From NCBI GenBank assembly GCA_958296045.1, contig CATQHT010000002.1, forward strand, positions 372,001 through 436,000: 64,000 bases of DNA, given 5' to 3'. The position numbers and the translations under genes are program-made. The notes under the pieces were generated by a model that worked only from the letters and a program-made list of their open reading frames with translations, did not search any database and was not told where the DNA came from. This document shows, in pieces, positions 1 to 10,849 of the stretch. This DNA is from Rhodothermales bacterium (lineage in GTDB: Bacteria; Bacteroidota; Rhodothermia; Rhodothermales; Bin80). Every line of letters starts with the position of its first letter. The stretch's first letter is position 1.

Positions 1-341
1 CGCTAGACCTGAGGATCTGGAGCTTGATGTAGATGAGCGGTGAGTTGGGGGCCAGTCTGGCGCGGCACACCCAGGCTATTTCGCCGGAAGGTTGTCGGAG
101 AGGTGTCCTTCTCAACGGGATGCCCGATTCGAGCAGCCGGACAATCTGCGACCACATACTTGCCTCGGTAAGAGGTAAGCCGGATTCGGGGTTCAGGATG
201 TTCCAAGGGCGTACTTTGGTCGGCCGTTCGGGTGTGAAAGCCGTTCGTCGTTTGCGCTTCCGGATCAGCCCGATGAGCTGCTGGCGTATCCCGGCGCTGT
301 TTGCCTCTTGGCCCTCTCCGGGCTGGTCCCGAGAGGGCCTC
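1..341 (-). CDS. Partial uncharacterised ORF running off the left edge of the window (ends ...SPLIYIKLQILRSS at the edge)
   Basis: Open minus frame from ATG at 341 to the window edge: MRPSRDQPGEGQEANSAGIRQQLIGLIRKRKRRTAFTPERPTKVRPWNILNPESGLPLTEASMWSQIVRLLESGIPLRRTPLRQPSGEIAWVCRARLAPNSPLIYIKLQILRSS; not in the ORF track because it is open at the edge. Confidence 0.4.
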
Positions 342-1261
342 ATGTTCGATACCGATCATATGATGAATAACAGTTCATAGAACATGCCAAAGGGATCCAA
401 GATACGTAGAAAGCTACCATATGATTCCAAAAGGGTCAAGTCCAGCTCTGCCCTTGACCAGAAATAGGCGCAACAATTGGACTTACCACCGCAGGAATAG
501 CGTTGATGCTTGGTAACCGTCCCGTAGAATGCATTTGACCCGGGAGACGTGCCCCGCTGATGTTTGGGTGCGGTCCTCAATGGCAATGCGGAAACCTCGG
601 TTTCAGGCTGGTTGGGGTATCCTCACCTCGTTAGGGCAGCCATGGCTGGGAACCCGCGCCTATATTGGTATTCGCTGACATTCTTTGGGAGTCACGTTAT
701 GAGTGCGAGCGATCTTCTATGAAGGGTGTACCTGGTCAATGAGCGAGCGGCCATACGGCTGCAGTGCGGACAGGGACATGGCGTGTAACCGGCGCAAGTG
801 GCCTTGCCGCGCAGGTCTGCCAGCGTGTGCAACCGTAGGCCGCCCGTGAGGCATTGCGTAACGGATGGTCGGTAGCGGAGACTGGGCAATGGTCCTGCTC
901 CGCTATCCTCCAATGGAGGTGTCGGAGGATGAAGCGGTTGCCACTGGGGGTAGCTGCAGGTGGATCTCCCTGGACGGATTATGCGGTGCAGTAGCTCCAG
1001 GATACTGGACCGTTGGTCCAACCATTCATGGATTTATCATTCACTGCCGGGGGAGAGCATCCGACTGCCCACTAGCGCCGTCGCTCGTTAGATCTGGCCT
1101 TCGCGCATGTTCAGCATCCGCAGGGATTTGGCAAATCCTAACAGTTGCAAAACTTTCAGGGCCAAACGTTCGCCTCCGACGGTCCACGTGTCGGTATGAT
1201 GGACTTCATCAATGATGATGACATCCCGGTCGTCCACGCTGTAGCCCTTGTCCAGCAGTTT

Positions 1262-1500
1262 CTAAACGATGGCCTCGCTGACGGGGCGGAGAGTTCCACT
1301 CTCCACCGCTATGCGGCTTTGTCCTCGCAAGCCATCGTTAATATGGAGGACCAACTTGTGCCATTGCTTTCTGGGAATATTGATGGCTTGGCCCAGGTTA
1401 AGGACGGTCCGCTGTTTAGGAGCGCCATTGATCCGGTGGCATTCGACACGCGCGTAGCTGGTGGCCTTGGTGCGGGGATGTAAGGATTCATGTCTTGGCG
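1262..1500 (-). pseudogene. IS1634-like transposase N-terminal fragment
   Basis: RVECHRINGAPKQRTVLNLGQAINIPRKQWHKLVLHINDGLRGQ resembles the N-terminus of IS1634-type transposases (R..G..KQRTVLNLG); similar to the fragment at 52455-52640. Confidence 0.45.
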
Positions 1501-1729
1501 CGGATGTACTTACGGGCGTGCGGGCGGGTGTTGGGTTCCTTCGCGTCAACATATGGTTTGGTTTCGAAGCGGTTTGCGACTATTCCACTGCCTTGCAACT
1601 ATTGGTAAAATGAGCTTATACACTGATGTATATCACATGTACAGCGCTGATAATGGGACCACAATGCCACAAATCAGACGCCGAATTCGCTGCGCGCAAG
1701 TGACAAACTTGGGCCTAGTGTTCTCGGTT

Positions 1730-3082
1730 TCAGGCAGGGTCCCCCTTCGTGCGCTTGGACTTTATCAGGACCCAATAGAAGGCGAATGGCAATCCCGTGG
1801 CCACAAAGGCAAGGTCTATCAGGGAATTCTGTGGCTCAAACCAGAAACGTATCACGACAAGAGCAAGAATAACGACTAGATAGAGCGCAGGTAACACGGG
1901 GTAGCCGGGCATCCTGAAGGCGTCCTGCGCGCCCTCGTTTCGCGTCCGTAGTACAAAAAAGGAGACAGCGGTGACGGCGTAAAAGATCAGAACAGCGAAC
2001 ACCATCCCGGCAATGATGTTTTCAAATGAACCCCGCACCAGGAGAATTACCCCTCCCCACACGCAATGCGTCAGAATGGCGGCCGAAGGCGTCCGGTATC
2101 GTGGGTGTACCCGACGCAGAAAGCCGAAAAAGAGGCCGCGCCGCGCCATCATATAATAGATCCGTGAAGAAGCCAGCATCGTCCCGTTCACGCTACCCAT
2201 ACAGGAGATCACAACCACCACCGCAATGATGCTGGCGCCAATGGGTCCGACAAGGATGGTCATAGTCTCGGTAGCGACGCGCTCCGCGGCACGGAGGCCC
2301 TCAATGCCCAGCGTGCGGAAATAAACGGTGTTGGTAAGCAAGTAAACGACCGTCACAATCACCAAGCCCAGCGCTATACCTCGTGGCAATGCGCGGCGCG
2401 GATTTTTCATCTCTCCAGCCACATAACCGACGCGCTCCATGCCAATGGTCGTGAAGATGACCAGGTAAAGCGCAGCAATAAGGTTGGCGGCAGGGCCAGT
2501 GCTGGTTGCCACCGGCGCGGTGGTTTGGAGCTGGCCGCCAGATGCGCCCACCAGTGCCAGGCCCAAGATGATGATGAGCAGCAACCCGCCCACCTTGATC
2601 GCTGACGTGGCATTCTGGAAAATGCTGGCAGGCTTCGTGCCCGTGTAGTTGACAAACCCGATGATCGCAATTAGGCCGAGCGCCAATAGCGTCTGCTGAG
2701 CGGATGACAACGCCACGAAGTGCTCAATGTAGTCTACCGCAATAATGGACAGACCCGCGGCTGGACTGGTGCGGATAATAAAAAGCTGTGCCCACCCGAA
2801 CATGAATCCGGCAAAGGGCCCAAAAGCGCGAGTGATATACACGAATTCGCCGCCCGTCTCTGGAAGACGAGTGCCCAGTTCCGCATACAGCCAGCCACCG
2901 ACAAAAAGCAACATGGCCACGCCCGCCCATAGCCAGAACATGACCGGAAAAGAGTCGACCAACACCGCGATACGCTGAGGCGTCGCAAAGATGCCAGACC
3001 CAATGGTGATGCCCACCAGAATGCCCATGGCATCCACCCACGTGAGCACCTTCTTTAGAGAAGGCTGCGACGCTTCAGCCAT
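1730..3082 (-). CDS. APC-family amino acid permease
   Basis: 450 aa; GITIGSGIFATPQRIA, multiple TM segments, GYVAGEMKNPRRALPRGIALG typical of APC transporters. Confidence 0.88.
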   Translation of the reverse strand: MAEASQPSLKKVLTWVDAMGILVGITIGSGIFATPQRIAVLVDSFPVMFWLWAGVAMLLFVGGWLYAELGTRLPETGGEFVYITRAFGPFAGFMFGWAQLFIIRTSPAAGLSIIAVDYIEHFVALSSAQQTLLALGLIAIIGFVNYTGTKPASIFQNATSAIKVGGLLLIIILGLALVGASGGQLQTTAPVATSTGPAANLIAALYLVIFTTIGMERVGYVAGEMKNPRRALPRGIALGLVIVTVVYLLTNTVYFRTLGIEGLRAAERVATETMTILVGPIGASIIAVVVVISCMGSVNGTMLASSRIYYMMARRGLFFGFLRRVHPRYRTPSAAILTHCVWGGVILLVRGSFENIIAGMVFAVLIFYAVTAVSFFVLRTRNEGAQDAFRMPGYPVLPALYLVVILALVVIRFWFEPQNSLIDLAFVATGLPFAFYWVLIKSKRTKGDPA

Positions 3083-3144
3083 AGTTTCTGCTGTTTGGTG
3101 AAACGATGAATCGCTACGTTGCTCCTGCTGTGCCCCTGCACGCC

Positions 3145-4845
3145 CTAGAACCCGATGGCTCGGCCGTCATAGCTGCGCGAATCGGCGGCTCCGTACAACA
3201 AACCTCCTTCCACCGCAATACAGTGGGCACGCCCCTGCGAGCCGCGGAACCGAACCGAATGCCCTAATGCCTTATAAAGGCGCCGCGTATCCGGCGAAAT
3301 CCCCCAGGACTCAAAGCTGGTGACGTCAGGCAACCACTGGTGATGGATGCGCGAAGCCTCCACTGCCTGGGCAATGTTCATGTCGTGATCGACATAGTTG
3401 AGGATAACCTGTAGAACGGTGTTGATGATGGTGCGCCCGCCAGGCGACCCGACCACAAGGACGGGCTTGCCCTCACGCGCCACGATCACTGGCGTCATGC
3501 TCGACAACATGCGCTTCTCGGGCTCCACCAGGTTGGGAGGCGTGCCAATCATGCCGCGGCGATCCGTGCGACCCGGTACCGGGTTGAAGTCGCCCATCTC
3601 GTTGTTGAGCAGGAAGCCCGTGCCTGTGGCGACAATCTGTGATCCGTAACTGTGCTCTAACGTGTAAGTCAGTGACACCGCATTCCCAGCACTGTCCACG
3701 ACGGACAGATGGGTGGTTTCTTCACTTTCAGGTGTCACATACAGACTCGCGAATCGTGCCGAATCGCTGGCTGATGCACGCTCAAGGTCGATGCTCTGGC
3801 GCAACAGGTCCGCATACTCTTTGGAAGTAAGTCGAGCCACCGGCATTTCCGGGTTGAAGCGCGGGTCGCCCAGATGCTCGGCGCGGTCGGCAAAGGCGCG
3901 CCGCATGGATTCGGTCACCACATGTAGGTAGGCAGCAGAATTGTGACCCATACCTGTGAGGTCATAGCCCTCCAGGATGTTTAGCATCTCTACCAACGCG
4001 ACGCCACCGCTGCTGGGCGGACCCATGGCATACACGTCCCAGCTGCGGTATGTGCCGTGTACCGGGGCCTGCTCATTCGCCTGATATGCAGCGAGGTCCT
4101 CGAGAGTAATCATGCCGCCGTGCTGGGCAGAGAATGCGGCCAGAAGGCGCGCCGTCTCGCCCGCGTAAAACCCCTGGTGCCCATAATCCCGGATCCGCTT
4201 GAGCGAAGCGGCAAGCTCGGATTGGCACCAAAGTTCGCCAGGCTTATAGACCTCTTTGCCATCCTTCAGGAACGCGGCGCGCGTGGCACTGTAAATGGGA
4301 TCCTCTAACTGGCTCAAGTGCTGCAGGAATCCCTGCATTGCGCGCGTGGAAGGAATACCGTCTTCGGCAAGACGTACGGCCGGCTCCACCAGACTGTCCC
4401 ACGGCATGGAGCCCAGGCGCTCATGAGCGAGTACGAGGCCAGCCACGGTGCCAGGGACCCCGACCGACAGCATGCCCTCATGATTGCTGTTGTTGCGAAC
4501 TCGGCCCGCTTCGTCCAGAAACATCGTCGCCGTAGCGGCGAGCGGAGCCTTCTCGCGAAAGTTGAACGAGGTCACCGCGCCATCGGCACCATGATAGACC
4601 AGGAAGCCACCTCCTCCGATGTTGCCTGCCGAAGGCAGCGTGACGGCAAGAGCGAAGGCGGTGGCTACGGCTGCATCCACCGCGTTGCCACCCTGCTTGA
4701 GGACGCGCGTACCAGCCGCCGAAGCCAGATGATGACTTGAAACAACCATTCCGCGCTCCGCAGCGACCGGAATGCGCCCGCTTTGAGCCTGCGCGGCCGT
4801 CGTGAAGAAAACCGCAGCTACAACTGCAAGAAGAATGTGTCGCAT
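3145..4845 (-). CDS. ggt: Gamma-glutamyltransferase
   Basis: 566 aa with signal peptide; GGNAVDAAVATAFALAVTLPSAGNIGGGGF, TTHLSVVDSAGNAVSLTYTLEHSYGS (catalytic Thr), GSPGGRTIINTVLQVI. Confidence 0.92.
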   Translation of the reverse strand: MRHILLAVVAAVFFTTAAQAQSGRIPVAAERGMVVSSHHLASAAGTRVLKQGGNAVDAAVATAFALAVTLPSAGNIGGGGFLVYHGADGAVTSFNFREKAPLAATATMFLDEAGRVRNNSNHEGMLSVGVPGTVAGLVLAHERLGSMPWDSLVEPAVRLAEDGIPSTRAMQGFLQHLSQLEDPIYSATRAAFLKDGKEVYKPGELWCQSELAASLKRIRDYGHQGFYAGETARLLAAFSAQHGGMITLEDLAAYQANEQAPVHGTYRSWDVYAMGPPSSGGVALVEMLNILEGYDLTGMGHNSAAYLHVVTESMRRAFADRAEHLGDPRFNPEMPVARLTSKEYADLLRQSIDLERASASDSARFASLYVTPESEETTHLSVVDSAGNAVSLTYTLEHSYGSQIVATGTGFLLNNEMGDFNPVPGRTDRRGMIGTPPNLVEPEKRMLSSMTPVIVAREGKPVLVVGSPGGRTIINTVLQVILNYVDHDMNIAQAVEASRIHHQWLPDVTSFESWGISPDTRRLYKALGHSVRFRGSQGRAHCIAVEGGLLYGAADSRSYDGRAIGF

Positions 4846-4930
4846 GACGCTTATGTTTGGGGTATTCGCTCAAAGGTAGGAAAAGCCGATGCTTGATGGC
4901 GTGGTCCATTCCGGTGATGCCAGCCGCCCG

Positions 4931-7039
4931 ATGCTGAACTGGCGGTCTCTGAGATTGGGAGCGCTTGTGGTCGCCTGCGGCCTTCTTGCTCGATGCCAGG
5001 GTCAGACAGAGGGACAGGCGGACCCAGAACCTGTTAGGTTTGCAAACCTGAATTCCAATTATGTAGGTGATGCGGCCTGCTTCGACTGCCATGCTGAGCA
5101 GTGGCGCGGCTTCCAGGAGCACGGCATGGCCCGTTCCTTCTATCCGATGCGGCCAGACAATGCGGTAGAAGACTTTGCCGCGGTTCCGCTGTTTCATCCA
5201 GGCAGCGGGTACCACTACCGAGTTCTCGCGCGTGGGGACAGCTTCTATCAGGTGGAATACCGCCTAGATGACTTGGGCAACAAGACGCATGAGCTGGTGC
5301 GCAGGATGGACTACGTTGTAGGCAGCGGTAATGCCGCCCGCACCTATCTGACCGAATCCAAGGGGCGCCTCTACGAGATGCCGCTGACCTGGTATACGCA
5401 AGCCGCAGCCTGGGACTTCAGTCCTGGATATGAGCGCTACAACAAGCGCTTCAGCCGCCTGGTGCCAGACCGTTGCATGGCCTGCCACAACAGCTATCCC
5501 GCTTCGGTGCCCTTCGTGGATGGCAAGTACGAGGAAGTCCCCGAGGGGATAGGTTGTGAGCGCTGTCACGGGCCTGGAGAGTTGCACGTTCAAGAGCGCC
5601 TTGAAAGTTCTGAGGTGCAAGGCGCCATCGATCACACGATTGTCAATCCAGCCCACCTTACCATCGACCGGCAGATGGATATCTGCCAGCAATGCCACCT
5701 CCATACGACGGTATCTCTGCTGCGCGATGGCCGCGAAGCGTTTGACTTTAGACCGTCTGAGCGGCTGGAGGACTTTGTAGCGCTGTATTCTGCGCCTCAG
5801 GACGATGTGCCAGGCACTATTGACGTGATTTCACACGCAGCGCGCCTCAAGCAGAGCGCCTGCTTTGTGGTGTCACCTATGACGTGCACTACCTGTCATG
5901 ATCCGCATGAGGGGTTTCGTACCAAGGGGCCAGCATATTTTGACGAGACCTGTATCAGCTGCCACAAGGACAGTCCGGCTCAGGGGCACGGTGGAGGCGA
6001 GAGCTGTTCTGGATGCCATATGCCTAAGGTACCAGCAGCTGGTGCTCCGCACGCGTCCTTTACCGATCACTGGATACGCGACCCGAACCGGCATCTGCCC
6101 AATCCTGTGCCCGCGCACGAGCTGGAGGCCGGCGCACTGGTGCCTTTCTTCGATAAGGACAGCAGCGGATCTACGGCTGGGGCGTATGCTGCACTGGCCG
6201 CCTTGGTTCACGCCACGCAGCAGGCAGACGGCATGCTCTTGGAGCGCGCCATCCAGATGGCCGAGCCGGTACACCTCCAGGACCCCACCGGAGAGCTCAG
6301 TTTTGTGCTTGGTGTTGCGCTTACCAATATGGGGCGTGGTAGCGAGGCGATCGAACCGCTGCGCCATGCTGTGGCGCAGGCGCCCGTGCCCGAGCGTTTG
6401 AACGGGCTTGCGCAGGCGCTGGAGCAGTCCTCTGAGTCGCTCGGAGAGATTGCTGCACTATATGATTCGGCGCTCGCTCGGCAGCCTGCGCTGGCGGACA
6501 TCCGCGTCAATTACGGCGTTTTCCTGCAGCGGCAGGGGCAGCTGCAAGAATCGCTGCAGCAATTCAGGCTTGCTGCTACGGAAGCGCCCCTTCTCGTGCT
6601 GGCCCACACACATCTGGGTACTGTCTACATGCAAGATGGCGCGTTTGACATGGCAGAGGCTTCGCTCAGGCGCGCCATCGCTCTCGAGCCGGATGATGCG
6701 GACGCGCTTGGCAACCTTGGACTGATGTATGCCACTATGGCGGGCCGCCGCCATGATGCACGGGGGCTCTTTGAGCGCGCAGCGGAAGCGGCCCCGCTCA
6801 ATGCGGTGGCACAAGGTAACCTCGGCACCTGGTATCTGAATAATGAATTCCTGGACGAAGCCATTGCGCATCTGTCCCGGGCCGTAGAGCTGGAGCCTGC
6901 CTACCTGGGAGGCAAAATCAACCTAGCGACCGCGCATGCGCGGTCGGGCAACTACCTTCGGGCGCGCCGTCTGGCCCGGGAAGTGCTTCAGGTGGATGCG
7001 AACAACCCAACAGCGCTGCGCATCCTAGCTGCCTTATGA
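4931..7039 (+). CDS. Multiheme c-type cytochrome (7 CxxCH) with C-terminal TPR repeats, lipoprotein-like
   Basis: CFDCH, CMACH, CERCH, CQQCH, CTTCH, CISCH, CSGCH, then TPR units (LGNLGLMYATMAGRRHDARGLFERAAEAAPLNAVAQGNLG). The ORF track starts at 4889; MLNWRSLRLGALVVACGLLARC looks like the signal start. Confidence 0.88.
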   Translation: MLNWRSLRLGALVVACGLLARCQGQTEGQADPEPVRFANLNSNYVGDAACFDCHAEQWRGFQEHGMARSFYPMRPDNAVEDFAAVPLFHPGSGYHYRVLARGDSFYQVEYRLDDLGNKTHELVRRMDYVVGSGNAARTYLTESKGRLYEMPLTWYTQAAAWDFSPGYERYNKRFSRLVPDRCMACHNSYPASVPFVDGKYEEVPEGIGCERCHGPGELHVQERLESSEVQGAIDHTIVNPAHLTIDRQMDICQQCHLHTTVSLLRDGREAFDFRPSERLEDFVALYSAPQDDVPGTIDVISHAARLKQSACFVVSPMTCTTCHDPHEGFRTKGPAYFDETCISCHKDSPAQGHGGGESCSGCHMPKVPAAGAPHASFTDHWIRDPNRHLPNPVPAHELEAGALVPFFDKDSSGSTAGAYAALAALVHATQQADGMLLERAIQMAEPVHLQDPTGELSFVLGVALTNMGRGSEAIEPLRHAVAQAPVPERLNGLAQALEQSSESLGEIAALYDSALARQPALADIRVNYGVFLQRQGQLQESLQQFRLAATEAPLLVLAHTHLGTVYMQDGAFDMAEASLRRAIALEPDDADALGNLGLMYATMAGRRHDARGLFERAAEAAPLNAVAQGNLGTWYLNNEFLDEAIAHLSRAVELEPAYLGGKINLATAHARSGNYLRARRLAREVLQVDANNPTALRILAAL

Positions 7040-7118
7040 GGTCCGGGTTGCACGAAGCCGCAAGCCCTCGCTTCCTTAGTGCCAAACCTGCGCCAATGCT
7101 GTGACTGTAGCCATATCT

Positions 7119-9029
7119 ATGACCAGATTCGCCGAGCTTATTGCTGCTGTTATCCTGACCGCGATGTTGCTGGGAGGATGCCAGGTGGCAGAGAGCGGTT
7201 CTCCCTACCGCAACTTGGATGCCGAGTATGTGGGGATGGAGGCATGTGCCTCGTGCCATGCGGACAAGGCTGCGACATATGAGCAGTCCCAGATGGGACG
7301 ATCCTGGGAGCCGGCGACGCGAGCCAACAGCGCAGCGGACTTTGACAATGCGTTACCCGTCTACGACCCGCACCTGGACCTGTACTACCAGGCGCTCGCA
7401 CGCGGAGACTCGCTCTTCATAATAGAGTATCGGTTGGCTGACGGTGACACCATTCACCGCCGCATCGAGCGTGTAGACTACATCGTTGGGTCTGGGCACC
7501 ACACCAATTCCCACATCATGGATGTAGGAGGTTACCTGTACCAGATGCCGCTCACGTGGTATGTGCAGGAGAGCCGATGGGACCTGGCGCCAGGGTTTAA
7601 AGGTCCAAGAAACAACATGCGGTTTGATCGGCCTATAAGGACTAAATGCATCACATGTCACAATGGGATGCCAGAAATCGTGAAAGGCTCCTATAACAAG
7701 TACGATGCGGTACCGCACGGCATCAACTGCGAGCGTTGTCACGGTCCAGGCTCCGTACATGTCGATGCGATGCGGAGCGGTCGTGTCGTTGATGTCTCCG
7801 AAGAGATCGACTATACCATCGTGAATCCGGCAAAGCTGCCGGTCGAGCTACAGTTCAGCATTTGCCAGGGGTGCCACGTGCAGGGCGCGGCTGTGCCCAA
7901 GAAAGGCATGACGTTTGCGGATTTTCGACCGGGCATGCCGCTGGCATCCGTCGAAAACGTGTTCTGGCCCCGCTTTGCGGACAGTTTGCACCAGTTTGTG
8001 ATGGCATCCCATGGGGACCGGCTAACGCAGAGTGTATGCTTTAGAGAGTCACCACCGGAGCAGCCCCTCACCTGCATCACCTGTCACGACCCGCATGTCC
8101 CTATTGAGACGTTTGATAAGGGACGCTATGATGTGGCGTGCCAAAGTTGCCATGCACCGGCAGAAGTGGCAGAGCGGCATCTTGAGCCTGTAGAGGACGG
8201 CTGCGTGAGCTGTCACATGCCGGTTTCCGGGGCCGCAGACATCCCCCATGTCACGATCACCGATCACTTCATTCGTCGTCCTGACTCGGTCATAACATCT
8301 GTCTTGGCCGATGGCAGTGAGCGGGCTCGTACCCGTTTCGTGCGAATGGCCAGCCTCATCGATCCTGATCCGTCGCCAAAGGAGATCGCTCAGGGGTATC
8401 TAACGTACTTCGAAGAGGTGACCAATCACCCGGGATTCTTGGATTCCGCCGCCGTATATCTACGTGCTGCCGAGGAAAGGACGTCGCTGGAGGCGGTGGC
8501 TGCGCCGCTGATCCGGATGCACTACCTTGCCCGGGACTATCAGGCGTTGCTTCTTACCGCCCGCAACATAGCAATGCCTAAGGACGCGTGGACGGCCTTC
8601 CGTATCGGTGATGCTTATCTGGAGATGGCCAGTGGGGCCGCTGGGCTGCCGTACCTGGAGCGGGCCCATGCGCTTGCGCCCGCGACTCTGCAATTCAGTC
8701 GGCGCCTTGCATCCGCATATGTAGTTGTTGGGCGTTTAGCAGAGGCGCTGGCGGTCCTAACTGCCGTGCTTGAAGCCAACGACAGGTATGCCGATGCGTA
8801 CAGTGACCGCGGGTATGTCCATTTGGCGCTGGAGGATTTCATTCAGGCGGAGGCGGACTTGCACGTGGCGTTGGCGCTCAATCCCGATCTTGAGGCGGCG
8901 TTGGCCAATCTGGCTTCCTTGTACTTCAATACGAATCGCCATGAGGAAGCGCGGCCCCTGGTGCAGCGCTTGATAGCGCTGAATCCCACCAACCTGCAGT
9001 ACCGCCGTCTGTTGGCCAATCTTCGGTAG
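7119..9029 (+). CDS. Multiheme c-type cytochrome (7 CxxCH) with TPR repeats, paralog of the upstream gene, lipoprotein-like
   Basis: CASCH, CITCH, CERCH, CQGCH, CITCH, CQSCH, CVSCH; same domain layout; lipobox MLLGGC in MTRFAELIAAVILTAMLLGGC. Confidence 0.88.
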   Translation: MTRFAELIAAVILTAMLLGGCQVAESGSPYRNLDAEYVGMEACASCHADKAATYEQSQMGRSWEPATRANSAADFDNALPVYDPHLDLYYQALARGDSLFIIEYRLADGDTIHRRIERVDYIVGSGHHTNSHIMDVGGYLYQMPLTWYVQESRWDLAPGFKGPRNNMRFDRPIRTKCITCHNGMPEIVKGSYNKYDAVPHGINCERCHGPGSVHVDAMRSGRVVDVSEEIDYTIVNPAKLPVELQFSICQGCHVQGAAVPKKGMTFADFRPGMPLASVENVFWPRFADSLHQFVMASHGDRLTQSVCFRESPPEQPLTCITCHDPHVPIETFDKGRYDVACQSCHAPAEVAERHLEPVEDGCVSCHMPVSGAADIPHVTITDHFIRRPDSVITSVLADGSERARTRFVRMASLIDPDPSPKEIAQGYLTYFEEVTNHPGFLDSAAVYLRAAEERTSLEAVAAPLIRMHYLARDYQALLLTARNIAMPKDAWTAFRIGDAYLEMASGAAGLPYLERAHALAPATLQFSRRLASAYVVVGRLAEALAVLTAVLEANDRYADAYSDRGYVHLALEDFIQAEADLHVALALNPDLEAALANLASLYFNTNRHEEARPLVQRLIALNPTNLQYRRLLANLR

Positions 9030-9409
9030 CAGGGCTGCGGTTTGCAGCAGATCACTGGTGCAACGCGACGAGCACAGACGGCGCCAGTGGGTATGGCAGC
9101 GGCCTGTCTTGCGGCAGCGCTTTGATGGCGCGCCTCGCTTGGCGTGCGCCGTGGCGGTATCAGGCTACCCGCGAAGGATTCGAGCGATGAGGACGGGGGA
9201 GCAAAGGCTGTTCGGCACAAGATCCCGCTCGCTCCCTGGATGCCTTTGGCCCACATGGTGGTTTGAGCCTTTTCGGGGACTAGTACGCACTAGGTCGTGC
9301 CACACATTGCGCACGACAAAAGACCGTTGAGCACAGAATGCGTCCCAGGCCACGTAGTGGGCTGGGACATGTCGGTGGCCGCGATGCTCAGAACCGGCGC
9401 ATTGGCCGG

Positions 9410-10414
9410 TTACTCCAGCGTTTTCCAGTAGCGCTCTGCCAGTCGCAGCGGGGTCACCTTACCGGTTTCTATATGCTTAACAATCTGTGCGGCATGGAAG
9501 CGACCATTCTCAATGAACCACCGGCTGGTCTTGAGCCCACCGCATACGGTGCCCGCTAGGTACATGCCAGCGCGATTAGTCTCAAATGACGCTTCATCGT
9601 ATACGGGCGTGCGGTAGACATCATTGCGGGTGGCAATACCCAGCGCTTTAAGGAATGCGTAGTCGGGTCTATATCCCGTCATGGCGAGCACGAAGTCATT
9701 GTCCAGCGTTGCAGGTCCGTCGGGGCCGTGCAGCAGCAGCCGGCGCGGTTCGACGGCCGTGACTGCGGTGTTCAGCAGCAACCGTATGCTGCCCTCCTTG
9801 ATCCGGTTGTCGAGGTCCGGCTTAATCCAGTACTTGATGCGGTCGGAGAGCGCGGCTCCGCGGTGGATCAGCGTCACGTTCGCTCCGTGGCGGTAGCACT
9901 CGAGCGCTGCTTTGGCTGCCGAATTCTTGCCGCCTATCACGGCCATCCGCTGTCGCGTGTACGGATACGGCTCCCTGTAGTAGTGGGTCACCTTTGACAG
10001 GTCTTCACCTGGCACGTTCAGCAGGTTGGGAACGTCAAAAAACCCCGTTGCGACCACCACCTTGGCGCATGCTATGCTCCCCTTGGATGTTCGGACACAG
10101 AAGGCACCGTCGGTCCCTTCCACTTGGTGCACTCGCTCATAGGTTCGGATGCTCAGGTTTTCCTGCACTGCTACGCGGCGGTAATACTCTAGAGCTTCGC
10201 CGCGTGTCGGCTTGTACCGCAGCGTCGGGAACGGATAGCCGCCAATCTCCAGAAGCTCAGGCGTGGAAAAGAACTCCATATGGAGCGGATAGCCGACGAT
10301 GGAGTTCGCCAGCGCTCCTTTCTCGACAATTACCGCATCCATGCCGCTGCGCAGGGTCTCTATGCCACACGTCAGGCCGACCGGTCCTGCGCCAATGATC
10401 ACCACATCCGCCAT
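9410..10414 (-). CDS. YpdA-family flavin-dependent (bacillithiol-disulfide-reductase-like) oxidoreductase
   Basis: 334 aa; VVIIGAGPVGLTCGIE, VVATGFFDVPNLLNVPGED, AVIGGKNSAAKAALECYRHGANVTLIHRG, FVLAMTGYRPDYAFL. Confidence 0.8.
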   Translation of the reverse strand: MADVVIIGAGPVGLTCGIETLRSGMDAVIVEKGALANSIVGYPLHMEFFSTPELLEIGGYPFPTLRYKPTRGEALEYYRRVAVQENLSIRTYERVHQVEGTDGAFCVRTSKGSIACAKVVVATGFFDVPNLLNVPGEDLSKVTHYYREPYPYTRQRMAVIGGKNSAAKAALECYRHGANVTLIHRGAALSDRIKYWIKPDLDNRIKEGSIRLLLNTAVTAVEPRRLLLHGPDGPATLDNDFVLAMTGYRPDYAFLKALGIATRNDVYRTPVYDEASFETNRAGMYLAGTVCGGLKTSRWFIENGRFHAAQIVKHIETGKVTPLRLAERYWKTLE

Positions 10415-10849
10415 CTATCCATGAGGCAAAGTAAGTTCGCTAAAACATATTGCGGCTCCAATGGGTTTCGCGCGCAACGGTGGTTGCCGCGTCGTGAAAG
10501 GATGAGAGTGCTGCACCCGTCAGCTGCGCCTGTAGACGGTCCGAGACATATTCGGAAGGTAGTCTGCTCCCGCTCGTTTAGGCTGGTCGTCAACAGAGGC
10601 GCGGCGGTCAGTGCTTAGCGCTTTTTAGCGGAGGATATGGCCCTGCGGGAGGGCGGTGCGTTGTCAGGTATGGCCAGTCACGGGAGCCTGAATTTCCTCC
10701 AGGATGCGGCAACGCGATAGGGCTTAAGCCATTCAGCTAAGTTCCAGGGCACAGAGCGGGTCAGGAAGGGACATGCTGGCTTATTAGCGGACCTCGGCGT
10801 CCGGTTTGCGCGCTCGAGGGTTAGCATTAAGTCATCTTGATACACCGCG

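Noticed and set aside
4478-5215. 245-aa minus ORF
   Set aside because: Overlaps ggt and the cytochrome gene in shadow frames with no coherent domain.
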